In this document: piece by piece, positions 26,392-35,434 of the stretch
Layout of the letters: each line of letters opens with the position of its first letter
How positions within the stretch are numbered: position 1 is the first letter of the stretch
Source: Dactylosporangium fulvum
GTDB lineage: Bacteria > Actinomycetota > Actinomycetes > Mycobacteriales > Micromonosporaceae
Direction: 5' to 3'
DNA length: 64,000 nucleotides
Assembly: GCF_025137375.1 (NCBI RefSeq)
Contig: NZ_CP073720.1
Span: 9,882,501 to 9,946,500, forward strand
Program-made: the position numbers and the translations under genes
Notes under the pieces: model-generated
Database searches by the model: none
What the model saw: only the letters and a program-made list of their open reading frames with translations
What the model was told of the DNA's origin: nothing

Positions 26392-27639
26392 TCAGTGTGA
26401 CCGGTCGGTGTAGCGGAGGAGGACAGGGAATGTCATCGCGAGAACGACCGCGACCACCGCCGCGGCGATGCCGCCGCTGACCCACGAGAAGGTGGCGTCG
26501 GTCACATCGGCGACGGAACCCGCCCGAAGGTCACCCAGACGTGGACCTCCGGCGACCACGGCGAAGAAGACGCCCTGGAGCCGCCCCCGCATCTCGTCCG
26601 GAGCGCTGAGGAGCACCGTCTGCCGGTACACACCGCTCACCATGTCCGCCGCGCCCGCGACGGCCATGAGAGCTACGCACGCCCACAACCACGGCACCGC
26701 GCCGGCCGCCGCGACCGCGAGGCCCCAGCCCACCACCGCGAGCACCAGCGCGATCCCCTGCCGGTGCACGCGCCCGATCCAGCCCGACGTCAGCCCGGCG
26801 AGCGCCGCGCCGATGGCGATCGAGGCGTACAGCCAGCCGAGCGACGCCGCACCGAAGCGCTCGTCGGCCACGACCGGGAACAGGGCCTTCGGCATCGCCA
26901 GCACCATCGCGGCGATGTCGATCGCGAACGTCAGCAGGATGATCTTCGAGCCGGCCAGGAACCGCAGGCCGTCGCGGACGTCGCGCAAGCCGCCGGTCGC
27001 CTTCGTGCCGCCCGGCGGGACGCTCGGCAGCCGCAGCGCCGCCCACAGTACGACGGTGAAGAGCACGGCGTCGATCGCGTACGCGGCGGAGACGTCGAAC
27101 GCGGCGATGACAACACCGGCGCCGACCGGTCCACCGATCGCGGCGATGTTCGACACCGTGAAGCCCAGTGTCTGGGCCGCGGCGACCTCGTTCTTGTCGA
27201 TCAACGCGGGGATGATCGCCTGCCGGACCGGACTGTTGATCCCGAAGCCCGCCGATTGCGCGGCGACCAGCACGAGCATCAGCCAGGCGTTCTCCAGGTG
27301 CAGCAGCGCCTGCGCGAACAGGCCGAGCGTCGTCACCCACATCAGCGTCGAGCTCAGGAGCAGCACCTTGCGCCGGTCGAACGCGTCGGCGATCGCCCCG
27401 CCCCAGAGGGAGAACAGGATCAGCGGGATCAGCCCGACGAAGCTGGAGACGCCGACCCAGAAGGCGGACCTGGTGAGGTCGTAGATCTGCACCGGGACGG
27501 CCACCGCCGTGAACTGCACGCCGAAGAAGGAGACGGCGTTGCCGATGAAGACGCGGCGGTACGCGGCGTGACGCAGGGGGCGGATGTCGATGGCGTGCTT
27601 ACGGATCCAGCTGGTCGGCTTGTCCGACGTGACCGTCAC
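26392..27639 (-). CDS. MFS transporter (enterobactin-exporter-like, MFS_3 type)
   Basis: 415 residues with ~12 predicted helices. Features: PLRHAAYRRVFIGNAVSFFGVQFTAVAVPVQIYDLTRSAFWVGVSSFVGLIPLILFSLWGGAIADAFDRRKVLL (motif A like). The family includes exporters of siderophores and drugs. The GTG start at 27639 overlaps the stop of pdxH (GTGA), so it is translationally coupled to it. Substrate unknown. Confidence 0.82.
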   Translation of the reverse strand: MTVTSDKPTSWIRKHAIDIRPLRHAAYRRVFIGNAVSFFGVQFTAVAVPVQIYDLTRSAFWVGVSSFVGLIPLILFSLWGGAIADAFDRRKVLLLSSTLMWVTTLGLFAQALLHLENAWLMLVLVAAQSAGFGINSPVRQAIIPALIDKNEVAAAQTLGFTVSNIAAIGGPVGAGVVIAAFDVSAAYAIDAVLFTVVLWAALRLPSVPPGGTKATGGLRDVRDGLRFLAGSKIILLTFAIDIAAMVLAMPKALFPVVADERFGAASLGWLYASIAIGAALAGLTSGWIGRVHRQGIALVLAVVGWGLAVAAAGAVPWLWACVALMAVAGAADMVSGVYRQTVLLSAPDEMRGRLQGVFFAVVAGGPRLGDLRAGSVADVTDATFSWVSGGIAAAVVAVVLAMTFPVLLRYTDRSH

Positions 27640-28283
27640 GGTGCGAGTCTCTCGACACCGTGCCGGGTGAAGCGCAAGCGGTCGTGCAGGCGGCTGGGGC
27701 GGCCCTGCCAGAACTCGACCTCTTCGGGCGTGACCCGGTATCCGCCCCAGTGCGGCGGCGGCTCGATCACGCCGTCGCCGAACCGCCGCTCGGCGTCCGC
27801 GAACCGCCGTTCCAGTTCCTCACGGGACCGCAGCACGCTCGACTGCGGGCTGGCCCAGGCGCCCAGCTGCGCGCTCCGGGGACGCTTGGCGAAGTACTCC
27901 TCGGTCTCCTCGCGCGCGACCTTCTCGACGGTGCCGAGGACGATGACCTGCCGATGGAGGGCGTACCACGGGAAGACGAGCGACGCCCTGGGGTTGCCCG
28001 CGAGGTCGTCGCCCTTGCGCGACTCGTAGTTCGTGAAGAACGTGAATCCGCGCTGGTCGTACCCCTTGAGCAGCACGGTGCGGGCGGACGGGCGCCCGTC
28101 GGCGGAGGCCGTGGCGAGGAGCATCGCGTTGGGCTCGGGAACGTCCGACTCGACGGCGTCGGCGAACCAGGTGGCGAACTGCGAGAGCCAGTCGTCGGCA
28201 AGGGAGTCCTCGGTGAGTTCGCCCGCGTACTCCGTACGCATCCGCGACAAATCTTGCGGTGATGTGCTGGGTCTCACGCCCAC
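27636..28283 (-). CDS. pdxH: Pyridoxamine 5'-phosphate oxidase
   Basis: 215-residue FMN enzyme that oxidises pyridoxamine/pyridoxine 5'-phosphate to PLP, the cofactor used by IlvE and SerC in this window. Diagnostic stretches: PNAMLLATASADGRPSARTVLLKGYDQRGFTFFTNYESRKG, FPWYALHRQVIVLGTVEKV, PRSAQLGAWASPQSS, and the C-terminal WGGYRVTPEEVEFWQGRPSRLHDRLRF. GTG start 28283. Divergent from the citrate synthase gene across a palindromic operator region. Confidence 0.93.
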   Translation of the reverse strand: MGVRPSTSPQDLSRMRTEYAGELTEDSLADDWLSQFATWFADAVESDVPEPNAMLLATASADGRPSARTVLLKGYDQRGFTFFTNYESRKGDDLAGNPRASLVFPWYALHRQVIVLGTVEKVAREETEEYFAKRPRSAQLGAWASPQSSVLRSREELERRFADAERRFGDGVIEPPPHWGGYRVTPEEVEFWQGRPSRLHDRLRFTRHGVERLAP

Positions 28284-28298
28284 ATCCTTCCTCCGCCG

Positions 28299-28337
28299 AT
28301 GTCATATGCGTGAAGATGTGTCACGCATGACACATCT
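28299..28337. promoter_or_regulatory. Overlapping palindromic operator between pdxH and citrate synthase genes
   Basis: AGATGTGTCA-CGCA-TGACACATCT (28314-28337) is a perfect 24-base inverted repeat. A second one, ATGCGTGA-N7-TCACGCAT, overlaps it from the left, sharing its centre. Position between divergent genes suggests binding of one or two dimeric regulators. The TGTGTCA half-site resembles but does not match CRP/GlxR sites. Confidence 0.6.
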
Positions 28338-28442
28338 GAGGCCCCGTTCAGTCGGCAACGGCAACGCGCCGGGGTCAAGATGTCAGAGAGAAGACCGGCG
28401 GGTAACAAAAAGGTTCGACACCCCGACCCACAGGAGTGTGTG

Positions 28443-29549
28443 ATGTCCGATTTCAAGCCGGGACTCGAGGGTGTCATCGCCTTCGAATCCGAGATTGCGG
28501 AGCCCGACAAGGAAGGCGGCGCGCTGCGCTATCGCGGCGTCGACATCGAGGATCTCATCGGTCAGGTGTCGTTCGGCAATGTTTGGGCGCTGCTGGTCGA
28601 CGGGAAGTTCGGCCCGGGCCTGCCGCCCGCGGAGCCGTTCCCGGTGCCGGTGCACTCCGGTGACATCCGGGTCGACGTGCAGTCCGCCGTAGCCATGCTG
28701 GCCCCCTACTGGGGACTCGGCCAGCTTCTCGACATCGAGACCCCGCAGGCCCGCGAGGACCTCGCCCGGGTCAGCGTCACCGCCCTGTCGTTCGTCGCCC
28801 AGGCCGCCCGCGGCCTCGGCCTCCCCGCCGTGCCGCAGAAGGAGATCGACAAGGCGTCGACCATCGTCGAGCGGTTCATGCGCCGCTGGCGGGGCGAGCC
28901 CGACCCGCGGCACGTGAAGGCCGTCGACGCGTACTTCATCTCCGCCGCCGAGCACGGCATGAACGCCTCCACCTTCACCACCCGCGTGGTCGCCTCCACC
29001 GGCGCCGACGCGGCCGCCTGCATCTCCTCCGGGATCGGCGCCCTGTCCGGCCCGCTGCACGGCGGTGCGCCGTCGCGTGTCCTCGGCATGATCGAGGCCG
29101 TCGAGCGCAGCGGTGACGCCGAGGGATACGTGAAGAACGTCCTCGACCGCGGCGAGCGCCTGATGGGCTTCGGCCACCGGGTCTATCGCGCCGAGGACCC
29201 GCGCGCCCGCGTCCTGCGCCGCACCGCGAAGGAGCTCGGCGCGCCGCGCTTCGAGGTCGCCGAGGCCCTGGAGAAGGCGGCCCTCGAGGAGCTGCACGCC
29301 CGTCGCCCCGACCGGGTGCTCGCCACCAACGTCGAGTTCTGGTCGGCGGTCGTGCTCGACTTCGCCGAGGTGCCGGCGCACATGTTCACGTCGATGTTCA
29401 CCTGCGCCCGCGTGGCCGGGTGGAGCGCCCACATCCTGGAGCAGAAGGAGCTGGGCCGGCTGGTCCGCCCGTCGGCGAAGTACGTCGGCCCGGGCCCCCG
29501 CAAGCCGCAGGACGTCGAGGGCTGGGACCAGATCCCGCACGACGCGTGA
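28443..29549 (+). CDS. Citrate synthase (citrate synthase 2 type)
   Basis: 368 residues. It condenses oxaloacetate and acetyl-CoA. Motifs: GALRYRGVDIEDLIG, AAEHGMNASTFTTRVVASTGADAAACISSGIGALSGPLHGGAPSRV (active-site His regions), RLMGFGHRVYRAEDPRARVL and the final VEFWSAVVLDFAEVP...MFTCARVAGWSAHILEQ. This is the shorter family usually annotated citrate synthase 2 in actinobacteria. ATG 28443 follows CAGGAG by ~8 bases; an upstream in-frame ATG has no family similarity. Confidence 0.9.
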   Translation: MSDFKPGLEGVIAFESEIAEPDKEGGALRYRGVDIEDLIGQVSFGNVWALLVDGKFGPGLPPAEPFPVPVHSGDIRVDVQSAVAMLAPYWGLGQLLDIETPQAREDLARVSVTALSFVAQAARGLGLPAVPQKEIDKASTIVERFMRRWRGEPDPRHVKAVDAYFISAAEHGMNASTFTTRVVASTGADAAACISSGIGALSGPLHGGAPSRVLGMIEAVERSGDAEGYVKNVLDRGERLMGFGHRVYRAEDPRARVLRRTAKELGAPRFEVAEALEKAALEELHARRPDRVLATNVEFWSAVVLDFAEVPAHMFTSMFTCARVAGWSAHILEQKELGRLVRPSAKYVGPGPRKPQDVEGWDQIPHDA

Positions 29550-29659
29550 TTCGGGTGTGACGCTCGTCGCCCTGAGCGTAAATTTCACCGGGGTGCCGGC
29601 GGCGCGGATGGCAGGATCCGCGAGGTACCCGCCCGCCCGCCGCACCCCGGAGTACCGAC

Positions 29660-30778
29660 ATGGCCGACATCCGCATTCCTGACGAGCTCAAGCCCGCCGA
29701 CGGCCGTTTCGGCGCCGGCCCGAGCAAGGTCCGGCCCGAGGCGGTGCAGGCACTCGCCGGCGTCGCCACCACCTACCTGGGCACCAGCCACCGGCAGAAG
29801 ACGGTGCGCGACCAGGTGGCCCGGCTGCGGCGCGGCCTCGCGGACCTCTTCAGCCTGCCCGAGGGCTACGAGGTCGTCCTGGGCAACGGCGGGAGCACCG
29901 CGTTCTGGGAGATCGCGGTCTTCGGCCTGATCCGCGACCGCGCGCAGTTCGCCAGCTTCGGCGAGTTCGGCGCGAAGTTCGCCTCGGCGGCGAAGAAGGC
30001 CCCGTTCCTCGGTGAGCCGACCGTCGTCAAGGCCGAGCCCGGCACCGGCGCCTTCCTGCGCGCCGAAGAGGGCGTCGACACGTACTGCACCCCGCACAAC
30101 GAGACCTCGACGGGCGTCGCGGTGCCGGTGAAGCGGCTGGACGGCACGGACGAAGGCGCCCTGCACCTCACCGACGCGACCTCGGGCGCCGGCGGCCTCG
30201 ACGTGGACGTCAGCCAGACCGACGTGTACTACTTCGCGCCGCAGAAGGCGTTCGGCTCCGACGGCGGGCTGTGGATCGCGCTCATGTCGCCGGCCGCGAT
30301 CGCGCGTGCCGCCGAGATCAAGGAGTCGGGCCGCTACATCCCGGACTTCTTCGACCTGCGGACCGCGATCGACAACTCCCGGCTGGAGCAGACCTACAAC
30401 ACGCCGGCGCTGGCGACGATCTTCCTCGCCGCCGAGCAGGTCGACTGGATGCTCGCCGGGGGCGGCCTGTCGTTCGCGGCCAAGCGCAGCGCCGAGTCGG
30501 CCTCGATCCTGTACGGGTGGGCCGAGCGCTCGCCGGTCGCGACGCCGTTCGTCGCCGATCCCGCGGTCCGCTCGAACGTCATCGGCACGATCGACTTCGC
30601 CGACTCGGTCGACGCGACCGCGATCGCCAAGGCGTTGCGGGCCAACGGGATCGTCGACACGGAGCCGTACCGCAAGCTGGGCCGCAACCAGCTCCGCGTG
30701 GCGATGTTCCCGGGCATCGACCCGGCCGACGTCGAGGCGCTCACGGTCTGCATCGACTACGTCATCGAGCGCCTCTGA
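29660..30778 (+). CDS. serC: Phosphoserine aminotransferase
   Basis: 372 residues. PLP enzyme converting 3-phosphohydroxypyruvate and glutamate to phosphoserine. The actinobacterial SerC form: RFGAGPSKVRPEAVQAL, YLGTSHRQKTVRDQV, GNGGSTAFWEIAVFGL, CTPHNETSTGVAVPV, the PLP lysine in YYFAPQKAFGSDGG, and FDLRTAIDNSRLEQTYNTPALATIFL. The length is typical. Followed after ~120 bases by sepH. Confidence 0.94.
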   Translation: MADIRIPDELKPADGRFGAGPSKVRPEAVQALAGVATTYLGTSHRQKTVRDQVARLRRGLADLFSLPEGYEVVLGNGGSTAFWEIAVFGLIRDRAQFASFGEFGAKFASAAKKAPFLGEPTVVKAEPGTGAFLRAEEGVDTYCTPHNETSTGVAVPVKRLDGTDEGALHLTDATSGAGGLDVDVSQTDVYYFAPQKAFGSDGGLWIALMSPAAIARAAEIKESGRYIPDFFDLRTAIDNSRLEQTYNTPALATIFLAAEQVDWMLAGGGLSFAAKRSAESASILYGWAERSPVATPFVADPAVRSNVIGTIDFADSVDATAIAKALRANGIVDTEPYRKLGRNQLRVAMFPGIDPADVEALTVCIDYVIERL

Positions 30779-30896
30779 TCTGCGCCGTTTCCCGTTTCTC
30801 TCGGCGCGGCGCGCTTTCTTCCAGCTAGGGTTGCCGTACTGTGGCCGATAGGCGCTGAGTGAAATTGCCTGCTAGCGGGTGGGACGGAGGCACGCT

Positions 30897-31982
30897 ATGC
30901 GGCCTGTGCGATTCGTCGCCCTCTCGGAGGACGGTCAGGCGTTTGTCCTGGCCGACGAGGTGGGGCGGCTGCTTGCCCTGCCTATCGACGAGCGTGTCCA
31001 GAGCGCTCTACGCCCCGACCACAGCCATCCGACGAGCCCGATCGAGACCGGCTCCTCGCAGCTCGCCCCGCGCGACATCCAGGCCCGCATCCGCTCCGGC
31101 GAATCGGCCGAGGAGGTCGCGCGGGTCGCCGGCGTGCCGGTCGACCGCGTCCTGCGGTATGCCGGGCCGGTCCTCCAGGAGCGCGCGATGCTCGCCCAGC
31201 ACGCGCGGCGCACCCGGCTGAAGACGTCCGAGAAGGGCGCGTCGCTCGCCGAGGTCGTCGACACGCGGCTGGGCCAGCACGGCATCGACACCGAGAAGAT
31301 CTCCTGGGATGCGTACCGGCGCGAGGACGGCACCTGGCGGATCACCGCGACGTGGCCGAGCGGCAAGGCGACCGCCCAGGCGGTGTGGGAGCTCGACAAG
31401 GCCCGCCAGCTCGTCGCGCCGCACGACGACATGGCGCAATACCTCTGCACCGAGCGGGCGCCGCACATCCTCGGCCAGGAGCCGCCAGCACCGGAGCGCA
31501 CGCTGCCGGCCCGCGGCGAGAGCAGCCGCGGCGACCTGGGCCTGCGCCCCGACGCCGTCCGCACCGGCGGTCACGAGCCGATGCGCCCGGCCGCGCCGGA
31601 GCGCCGTCCCGGCGGCCGCACGCTGGGCAACGACCCGATCCGGGCCGGCCGTGACGCGCTGCTGGCGTCGCTCGACCGCCCGCTGGGCCGCAACGCGTCC
31701 GACGAGGCGCCCGCGGTGACGCCGCCGCCGGTCCAGGGTGAGAACCGGGCCCGGGGTGCCGCCGCGCTGATCGGCCGCTCGCCGTTCGACGACGACAGCG
31801 ACCAGAGCAAGGAGGTCCCGGCGGTGCCGTCGCTGGCCGTCCTGCGTCCGCGCCGCAACACGACCTCGGCCGCCGCCGCGGTGGAGCAGCCGTCGGCCAC
31901 GTCGGAGAAGCCCCGCAAGCGCCTGCCCAGCTGGGACGACGTCCTGTTCGGCGGCGCACCGGCCGCGCGCGAGACCAGCTGA
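30897..31982 (+). CDS. sepH: Septation protein SepH
   Basis: 361 residues. Residues 1-~165 match DUF3071/SepH: MRPVRFVALSEDGQAFVLADEVGRLLALPIDE, LAPRDIQARIRSGESAEEVARVAGVPVDRVLRYAGPVLQERAMLAQHARRTRLK, and ISWDAYRREDGTWRITATWPSGKATAQAVWELD. The remaining ~195 residues are disordered and Ala/Pro/Arg rich, ending LPSWDDVLFGG. SepH binds FtsZ and stimulates its polymerisation during cell division in actinobacteria. ATG 30897 has GGAGG seven bases upstream. Confidence 0.92.
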   Translation: MRPVRFVALSEDGQAFVLADEVGRLLALPIDERVQSALRPDHSHPTSPIETGSSQLAPRDIQARIRSGESAEEVARVAGVPVDRVLRYAGPVLQERAMLAQHARRTRLKTSEKGASLAEVVDTRLGQHGIDTEKISWDAYRREDGTWRITATWPSGKATAQAVWELDKARQLVAPHDDMAQYLCTERAPHILGQEPPAPERTLPARGESSRGDLGLRPDAVRTGGHEPMRPAAPERRPGGRTLGNDPIRAGRDALLASLDRPLGRNASDEAPAVTPPPVQGENRARGAAALIGRSPFDDDSDQSKEVPAVPSLAVLRPRRNTTSAAAAVEQPSATSEKPRKRLPSWDDVLFGGAPAARETS

Positions 31983-32028
31983 CCTTGCCGCCCCGTGCGG
32001 TTCAAAATCGCGCGATAGGTTGGCAGTC

Positions 32029-33015
32029 ATGGAGTACACGAATCTCGGGCGGACCGGCCTGTCGGTCAGCCGTCTGTGTCTCGGGACCATGAACTTCGGG
32101 CCGAAGACGACCGAGCCGGACAGCTTCGCGATCATGGATCGCGCACTGGATCACGGCATCAACTTCTTCGACACCGCAAACGTGTACGGCTGGAAGCTCG
32201 GCGAAGGCGTCACCGAGCAGATCATCGGCCGCTGGCTCGCCCAGGGCGGAGGCCGCCGCGAGAAGGTCGTCCTCGCGACCAAGGTCTACGGCAAAATGCA
32301 GGAGTGGCCGAACGGCCAGGGCCTCTCCGCGCGCCACATCATCGCCGAGGCCAACGCCTCCCTCAAGCGACTGCAGACCGACTACATCGACCTGTACCAG
32401 ATGCACCACATCTCCCGGACCACGCCCTGGGAGGAGATCTGGCAGGCGATGGAGGTCCTCGTCACGCAGGGCAAGGTGTTGTACGTCGGGAGCTCCAACT
32501 TCGCCGGATGGCACATCGCCGCCGCCCAGGAGTCGGCGAACCGGCGCAACTTCCTGGGCCTGGTCGCCGAGCAGTGCCTCTACAACCTGATGGCCCGCAC
32601 GGTCGAGCTGGAGGTGCTGCCGGCGGCCCGCCGGTACGGCATCGGGGTCATCCCCTGGTCACCGCTGCACGGCGGCCTGCTCAGCGGGGCCCTCGCCAAG
32701 CTGGCGTCGGGTGCGGCGGGCCGCACCGCCGAGGGGCGCGCGGCCGAGGACCTGGAAAAGCACCGGTCGTCGATCGAGGCGTTCGAGAAGCTCGCCGCCG
32801 AGCTGGGCACCGACCCGGCGAACCTCGCGCTGGCCTGGCTGCTCGCGCAGGAGGGCGTGACGGCGCCGATCATCGGTCCCCGGACGAGCGAGCAACTCGA
32901 CAACACGCTCGGCGCGCTCGAACTGCAGCTCGACGAGGCGACCCTGCAGCGACTCGACGAGCTGTTCCCGCCCGTCGGCAATGGCGGCCCGGGACCCGAG
33001 GCCTGGGCCTGGTAG
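32029..33015 (+). CDS. Aldo/keto reductase
   Basis: 328 residues, a TIM-barrel NADPH-dependent oxidoreductase. MEYTNLGRTGLSVSRLCLGTMNFG start, catalytic Asp and Tyr in NFFDTANVYGWKLGEG, Lys in KVVLATKVYGKM, His in IDLYQMHHISRTTPWEEIW, and a C-terminal NADP loop (APIIGPRTSEQLDNTLGAL). Substrate unknown. ATG 32029 is preceded by GATAGGT at ~8 bases and no Shine-Dalgarno, so it may be leaderless. Confidence 0.88.
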   Translation: MEYTNLGRTGLSVSRLCLGTMNFGPKTTEPDSFAIMDRALDHGINFFDTANVYGWKLGEGVTEQIIGRWLAQGGGRREKVVLATKVYGKMQEWPNGQGLSARHIIAEANASLKRLQTDYIDLYQMHHISRTTPWEEIWQAMEVLVTQGKVLYVGSSNFAGWHIAAAQESANRRNFLGLVAEQCLYNLMARTVELEVLPAARRYGIGVIPWSPLHGGLLSGALAKLASGAAGRTAEGRAAEDLEKHRSSIEAFEKLAAELGTDPANLALAWLLAQEGVTAPIIGPRTSEQLDNTLGALELQLDEATLQRLDELFPPVGNGGPGPEAWAW

Positions 33016-33045
33016 TTCCGCGACGTCGTCCGGTGGCGCTGCCCT

Positions 33046-33672
33046 TCACGGGGTCAGCGCCACCGTCGTGATCGGCTCGTACTCGGGTCTCGGCCCCATG
33101 AAACTGCGCACCAGCCGCACCTCGTCGACCGTCCACAGTGGCCCTTCGTACGCGTCGAGGACCGACAGGTCGGCGGCGAGCTCGGCGGCGGGCAGCCGGT
33201 CCCCGGGTCGGGCGATCGTGATGTGCGGCCGGAAGGGCTTGTGATCGAACGGCACCCGTCGCCGCCGCAGGGCCTTTCGGACGGCGTCAGCAAGGCCGGC
33301 CAGCTCCCTGCTTTCCGCAGCCACTCCCTCGTCCCTGCGCTCCGCAGCCGTGTCCTCGTCCCTGCGCCCTGTCGCCGCTTTCTTGACGTCGGCGACCATG
33401 ATCGTGAACCGGCCCCGGCCGAAGCGGCTCCCGCCGGTGATCCGCACCGTGGGCGGGCTCACCCGCAGGTCGCGCAGCGCGTCGGCGGCGCCGTCCGCCT
33501 GCCCCTCTGTCAGGTCGCCGAGGAACGCGAGCGTCAGGTGCCAGCGGTCCGGGGTGGCCAACCTGGTGGAGCGCCCCGGCGGCATGGGGCGCGCGACCGC
33601 CAGCCGGGCAACCAGGTCCCCGAAGTGCTCACGGACATCCGCCGGCGGGTACGCCGCGATGAACAGCCTCAA
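33046..33672 (-). CDS. thpR: RNA 2',3'-cyclic phosphodiesterase (2'-5' RNA ligase family)
   Basis: 208 residues with two HxTx motifs: HLTL (His45) and HITI (His150), the catalytic pair of the 2H phosphoesterase family. Start RLFIAAYPPADVREHF is typical. A ~25-residue Arg/Asp/Glu/Ala insertion (~98-122, with RRDEDTAAE and RRDEGVAAE) interrupts the domain and is encoded by short direct repeats. The start is TTG 33672, overlapping the TGA of the upstream gene (TTGA). Confidence 0.85.
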   Translation of the reverse strand: MRLFIAAYPPADVREHFGDLVARLAVARPMPPGRSTRLATPDRWHLTLAFLGDLTEGQADGAADALRDLRVSPPTVRITGGSRFGRGRFTIMVADVKKAATGRRDEDTAAERRDEGVAAESRELAGLADAVRKALRRRRVPFDHKPFRPHITIARPGDRLPAAELAADLSVLDAYEGPLWTVDEVRLVRSFMGPRPEYEPITTVALTP

Positions 33673-34199
33673 CGCTGCTGCGCCCCCGCGTCCCGCAGCA
33701 CCAGCCCCGCGCGCTCCAACTCGCCCTCCAGCCGCATCCGCTCGAGTTCGAGGTCGGCCCCGGCCAGCTCGTCGAGGTACTCTTCGACGCCGAGCTGGCG
33801 GCAGGCGACCCGCAGCCCTTCGTCATATGCCCGCTGGACGGCGTTGAACCATACCGGCGACCGCAGAGCGATCCCGCCCCGAAGTCGGTTGAGCCGGCGA
33901 AGGTCTCCCGCCACCTGCTCGATCGGCGGGCAGGCGGGAGCGGGCCGCTTCCCGGCGGTGGCTTCGCGGATGCTGCGTCCGAGGCGGCTGAGCTGCCAGC
34001 GGCGCCCGAGGCGGGTCTCGGTCCACCACCCACAGAGCGCAGAATGATCACGGCGACGCCGCCGGACGACCCGCCGAACACCACGCCAGACTCGTTCGAA
34101 AATCTCGTCGGCGGAAATCAGCAGCAGGCAGACCAGGCACGGCGCCACGGCGATGAGCCCTATGGCGCCGGCGACCAGCAGGCCGTGCAGCACGCCCAC
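33669..34199 (-). CDS. Hypothetical protein with N-terminal membrane helix
   Basis: 176 residues. One strong N-terminal hydrophobic segment (GLLVAGAIGLIAVAPCLVCLLLISA), then a basic cytoplasmic domain (RVWRGVRRVVRRRRRDHSALCGWW) and a helical C-terminus with coiled-coil potential (ELAGADLELERMRLEGELERAGLVL). GTG 34199 lies six bases after TACCGT, so translation is probably leaderless. Coupled to thpR by a 4-base overlap. I do not recognise the family. Confidence 0.65.
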   Translation of the reverse strand: MGVLHGLLVAGAIGLIAVAPCLVCLLLISADEIFERVWRGVRRVVRRRRRDHSALCGWWTETRLGRRWQLSRLGRSIREATAGKRPAPACPPIEQVAGDLRRLNRLRGGIALRSPVWFNAVQRAYDEGLRVACRQLGVEEYLDELAGADLELERMRLEGELERAGLVLRDAGAQQR

Positions 34200-34622
34200 G
34201 GTACGAGGCTAAGCCCGCACCGACAGCGATCGCTACCAATTTGCCAGAACCGAGACATCCCACCCCCTGCCACACGAGTGGAGGCAGCGGACCGGCACCA
34301 CCGGATGCGGGTGGCACGGCGGGGGCCACCGGAACGCCCCGACGAAGACAGACGGAACAGGGAGCGCGCCGACCAACGGGCGCAATCACACAACGGAGCT
34401 GGCGCCGACCCGCGTGAGCAGCGAATAGCCGGCCGAATCACGGACCGCACGCGAAGCCGCACCGCGACTGAATGAAACAGACGAAACAGCAGGAAACGGC
34501 AGAAGGCGTGCCGAGACGGGCACGAGAGGGATACGGGGATAGCGGAGCTCGGTCGGCGGTGCCCCCTCGCCGCCGCCGACCCAGCCCCGCTACCCGGTTC
34601 AACGCGACAGAGCGTCCGGCGG
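34200..34622. other. 423-base intergenic stretch without supported gene
   Basis: Between two minus-strand genes. Frames here are open on both strands but the translations are Arg/Ser/Pro rich, without recognisable domains or a ribosome binding site. The right edge of the promoter of the gene at 34199 (TACCGT) lies at its left end. I see no RNA gene and no clear terminator. Confidence 0.5.
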
Positions 34623-35402
34623 CTACTGGGTCGCGGTGGCCAGCAGGCGGCGGAGTTCTGCCAACGCCTCCTCGTCACCATCCACCCGGACCGGAGACTG
34701 CGCATCGGCCGTCGGGGCAGACTCTCGTGCCCAGAGCCACCGCAACACGGTCGCCGGGTAGCCACTCGCCGTGGCGTCGGCGGAGGACGTGGTCGAGGAA
34801 GGGCCGGTGACCGTGACGCCGTCGGGGTCGGTGCGGACCAGCCAGGCGGGGCCGCCGTCCAGCTCGACGGCGACCGTGCGGCCTTTGGCGGAGGTGAGGT
34901 CGGCCTCGAACTTCTCGCGCCAGGCGTGCGAGCCGTAGCCGACGAACAGCTTGAGCACCTCGTCGATGCCGTCCGCCGCCAGGTCGTCGGGGATCGGGGC
35001 GACCGGCGCGCCGAGGGCGAGCTCGGCGTCGATGCGGTGGATGACGGTCTCCTGAGCCATGCGGCGGATCCAGAAGCGCACCGTCTGGTCGGGCTCGTGC
35101 CAGGTCCACACGGGCTCGTTGTCGCCGTGCCGGGCGATCTGGTCCGTCAGCTCACCATATGCCCGGTCGAGCAGGGCGATCGGCTCCTCGGACTCCAGGC
35201 CGGCGGGTGGCCACGGGTCCGGTAGGTCACCCTGCCGGATCGCCGTCGCCTTGTGCAGATATACCGCGCCGACGTGCCGGACCAGGTCGGCCGCCGTCCA
35301 GTCCGGACAGCTCGGGACCTGGGCGGTGAGGTCTGTCGCGGCGACAGAACGCAACCGCTGGTAGTCGTCGGCGAGACATTTCAGCCAACCTGAACGTTCC
35401 AT
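34623..35402 (-). CDS. Maleylpyruvate isomerase-family mycothiol-dependent enzyme
   Basis: 259 residues. DinB-like four-helix N-terminal domain of the mycothiol-dependent maleylpyruvate isomerase group: VPSCPDWTAADLVRHVGAVYLHKATAI with metal-ligand His, and RMAQETVIHRIDAELALG with the second His and acidic ligands. A C-terminal MDMPI_C domain follows (VELDGGPAWLVRTDPDGVTVTG). Mycothiol is the actinobacterial thiol. The specific reaction is unknown. Confidence 0.83.
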   Translation of the reverse strand: MERSGWLKCLADDYQRLRSVAATDLTAQVPSCPDWTAADLVRHVGAVYLHKATAIRQGDLPDPWPPAGLESEEPIALLDRAYGELTDQIARHGDNEPVWTWHEPDQTVRFWIRRMAQETVIHRIDAELALGAPVAPIPDDLAADGIDEVLKLFVGYGSHAWREKFEADLTSAKGRTVAVELDGGPAWLVRTDPDGVTVTGPSSTTSSADATASGYPATVLRWLWARESAPTADAQSPVRVDGDEEALAELRRLLATATQ

Positions 35403-35434
35403 ACCCGCGACTCAACCACAGGGGTACGACATTT

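Noticed and set aside
34200..34622. Possible additional gene in the gap before the maleylpyruvate isomerase-like gene
   Set aside because: Frames are open but Ser/Arg/Pro-rich and without start signals.
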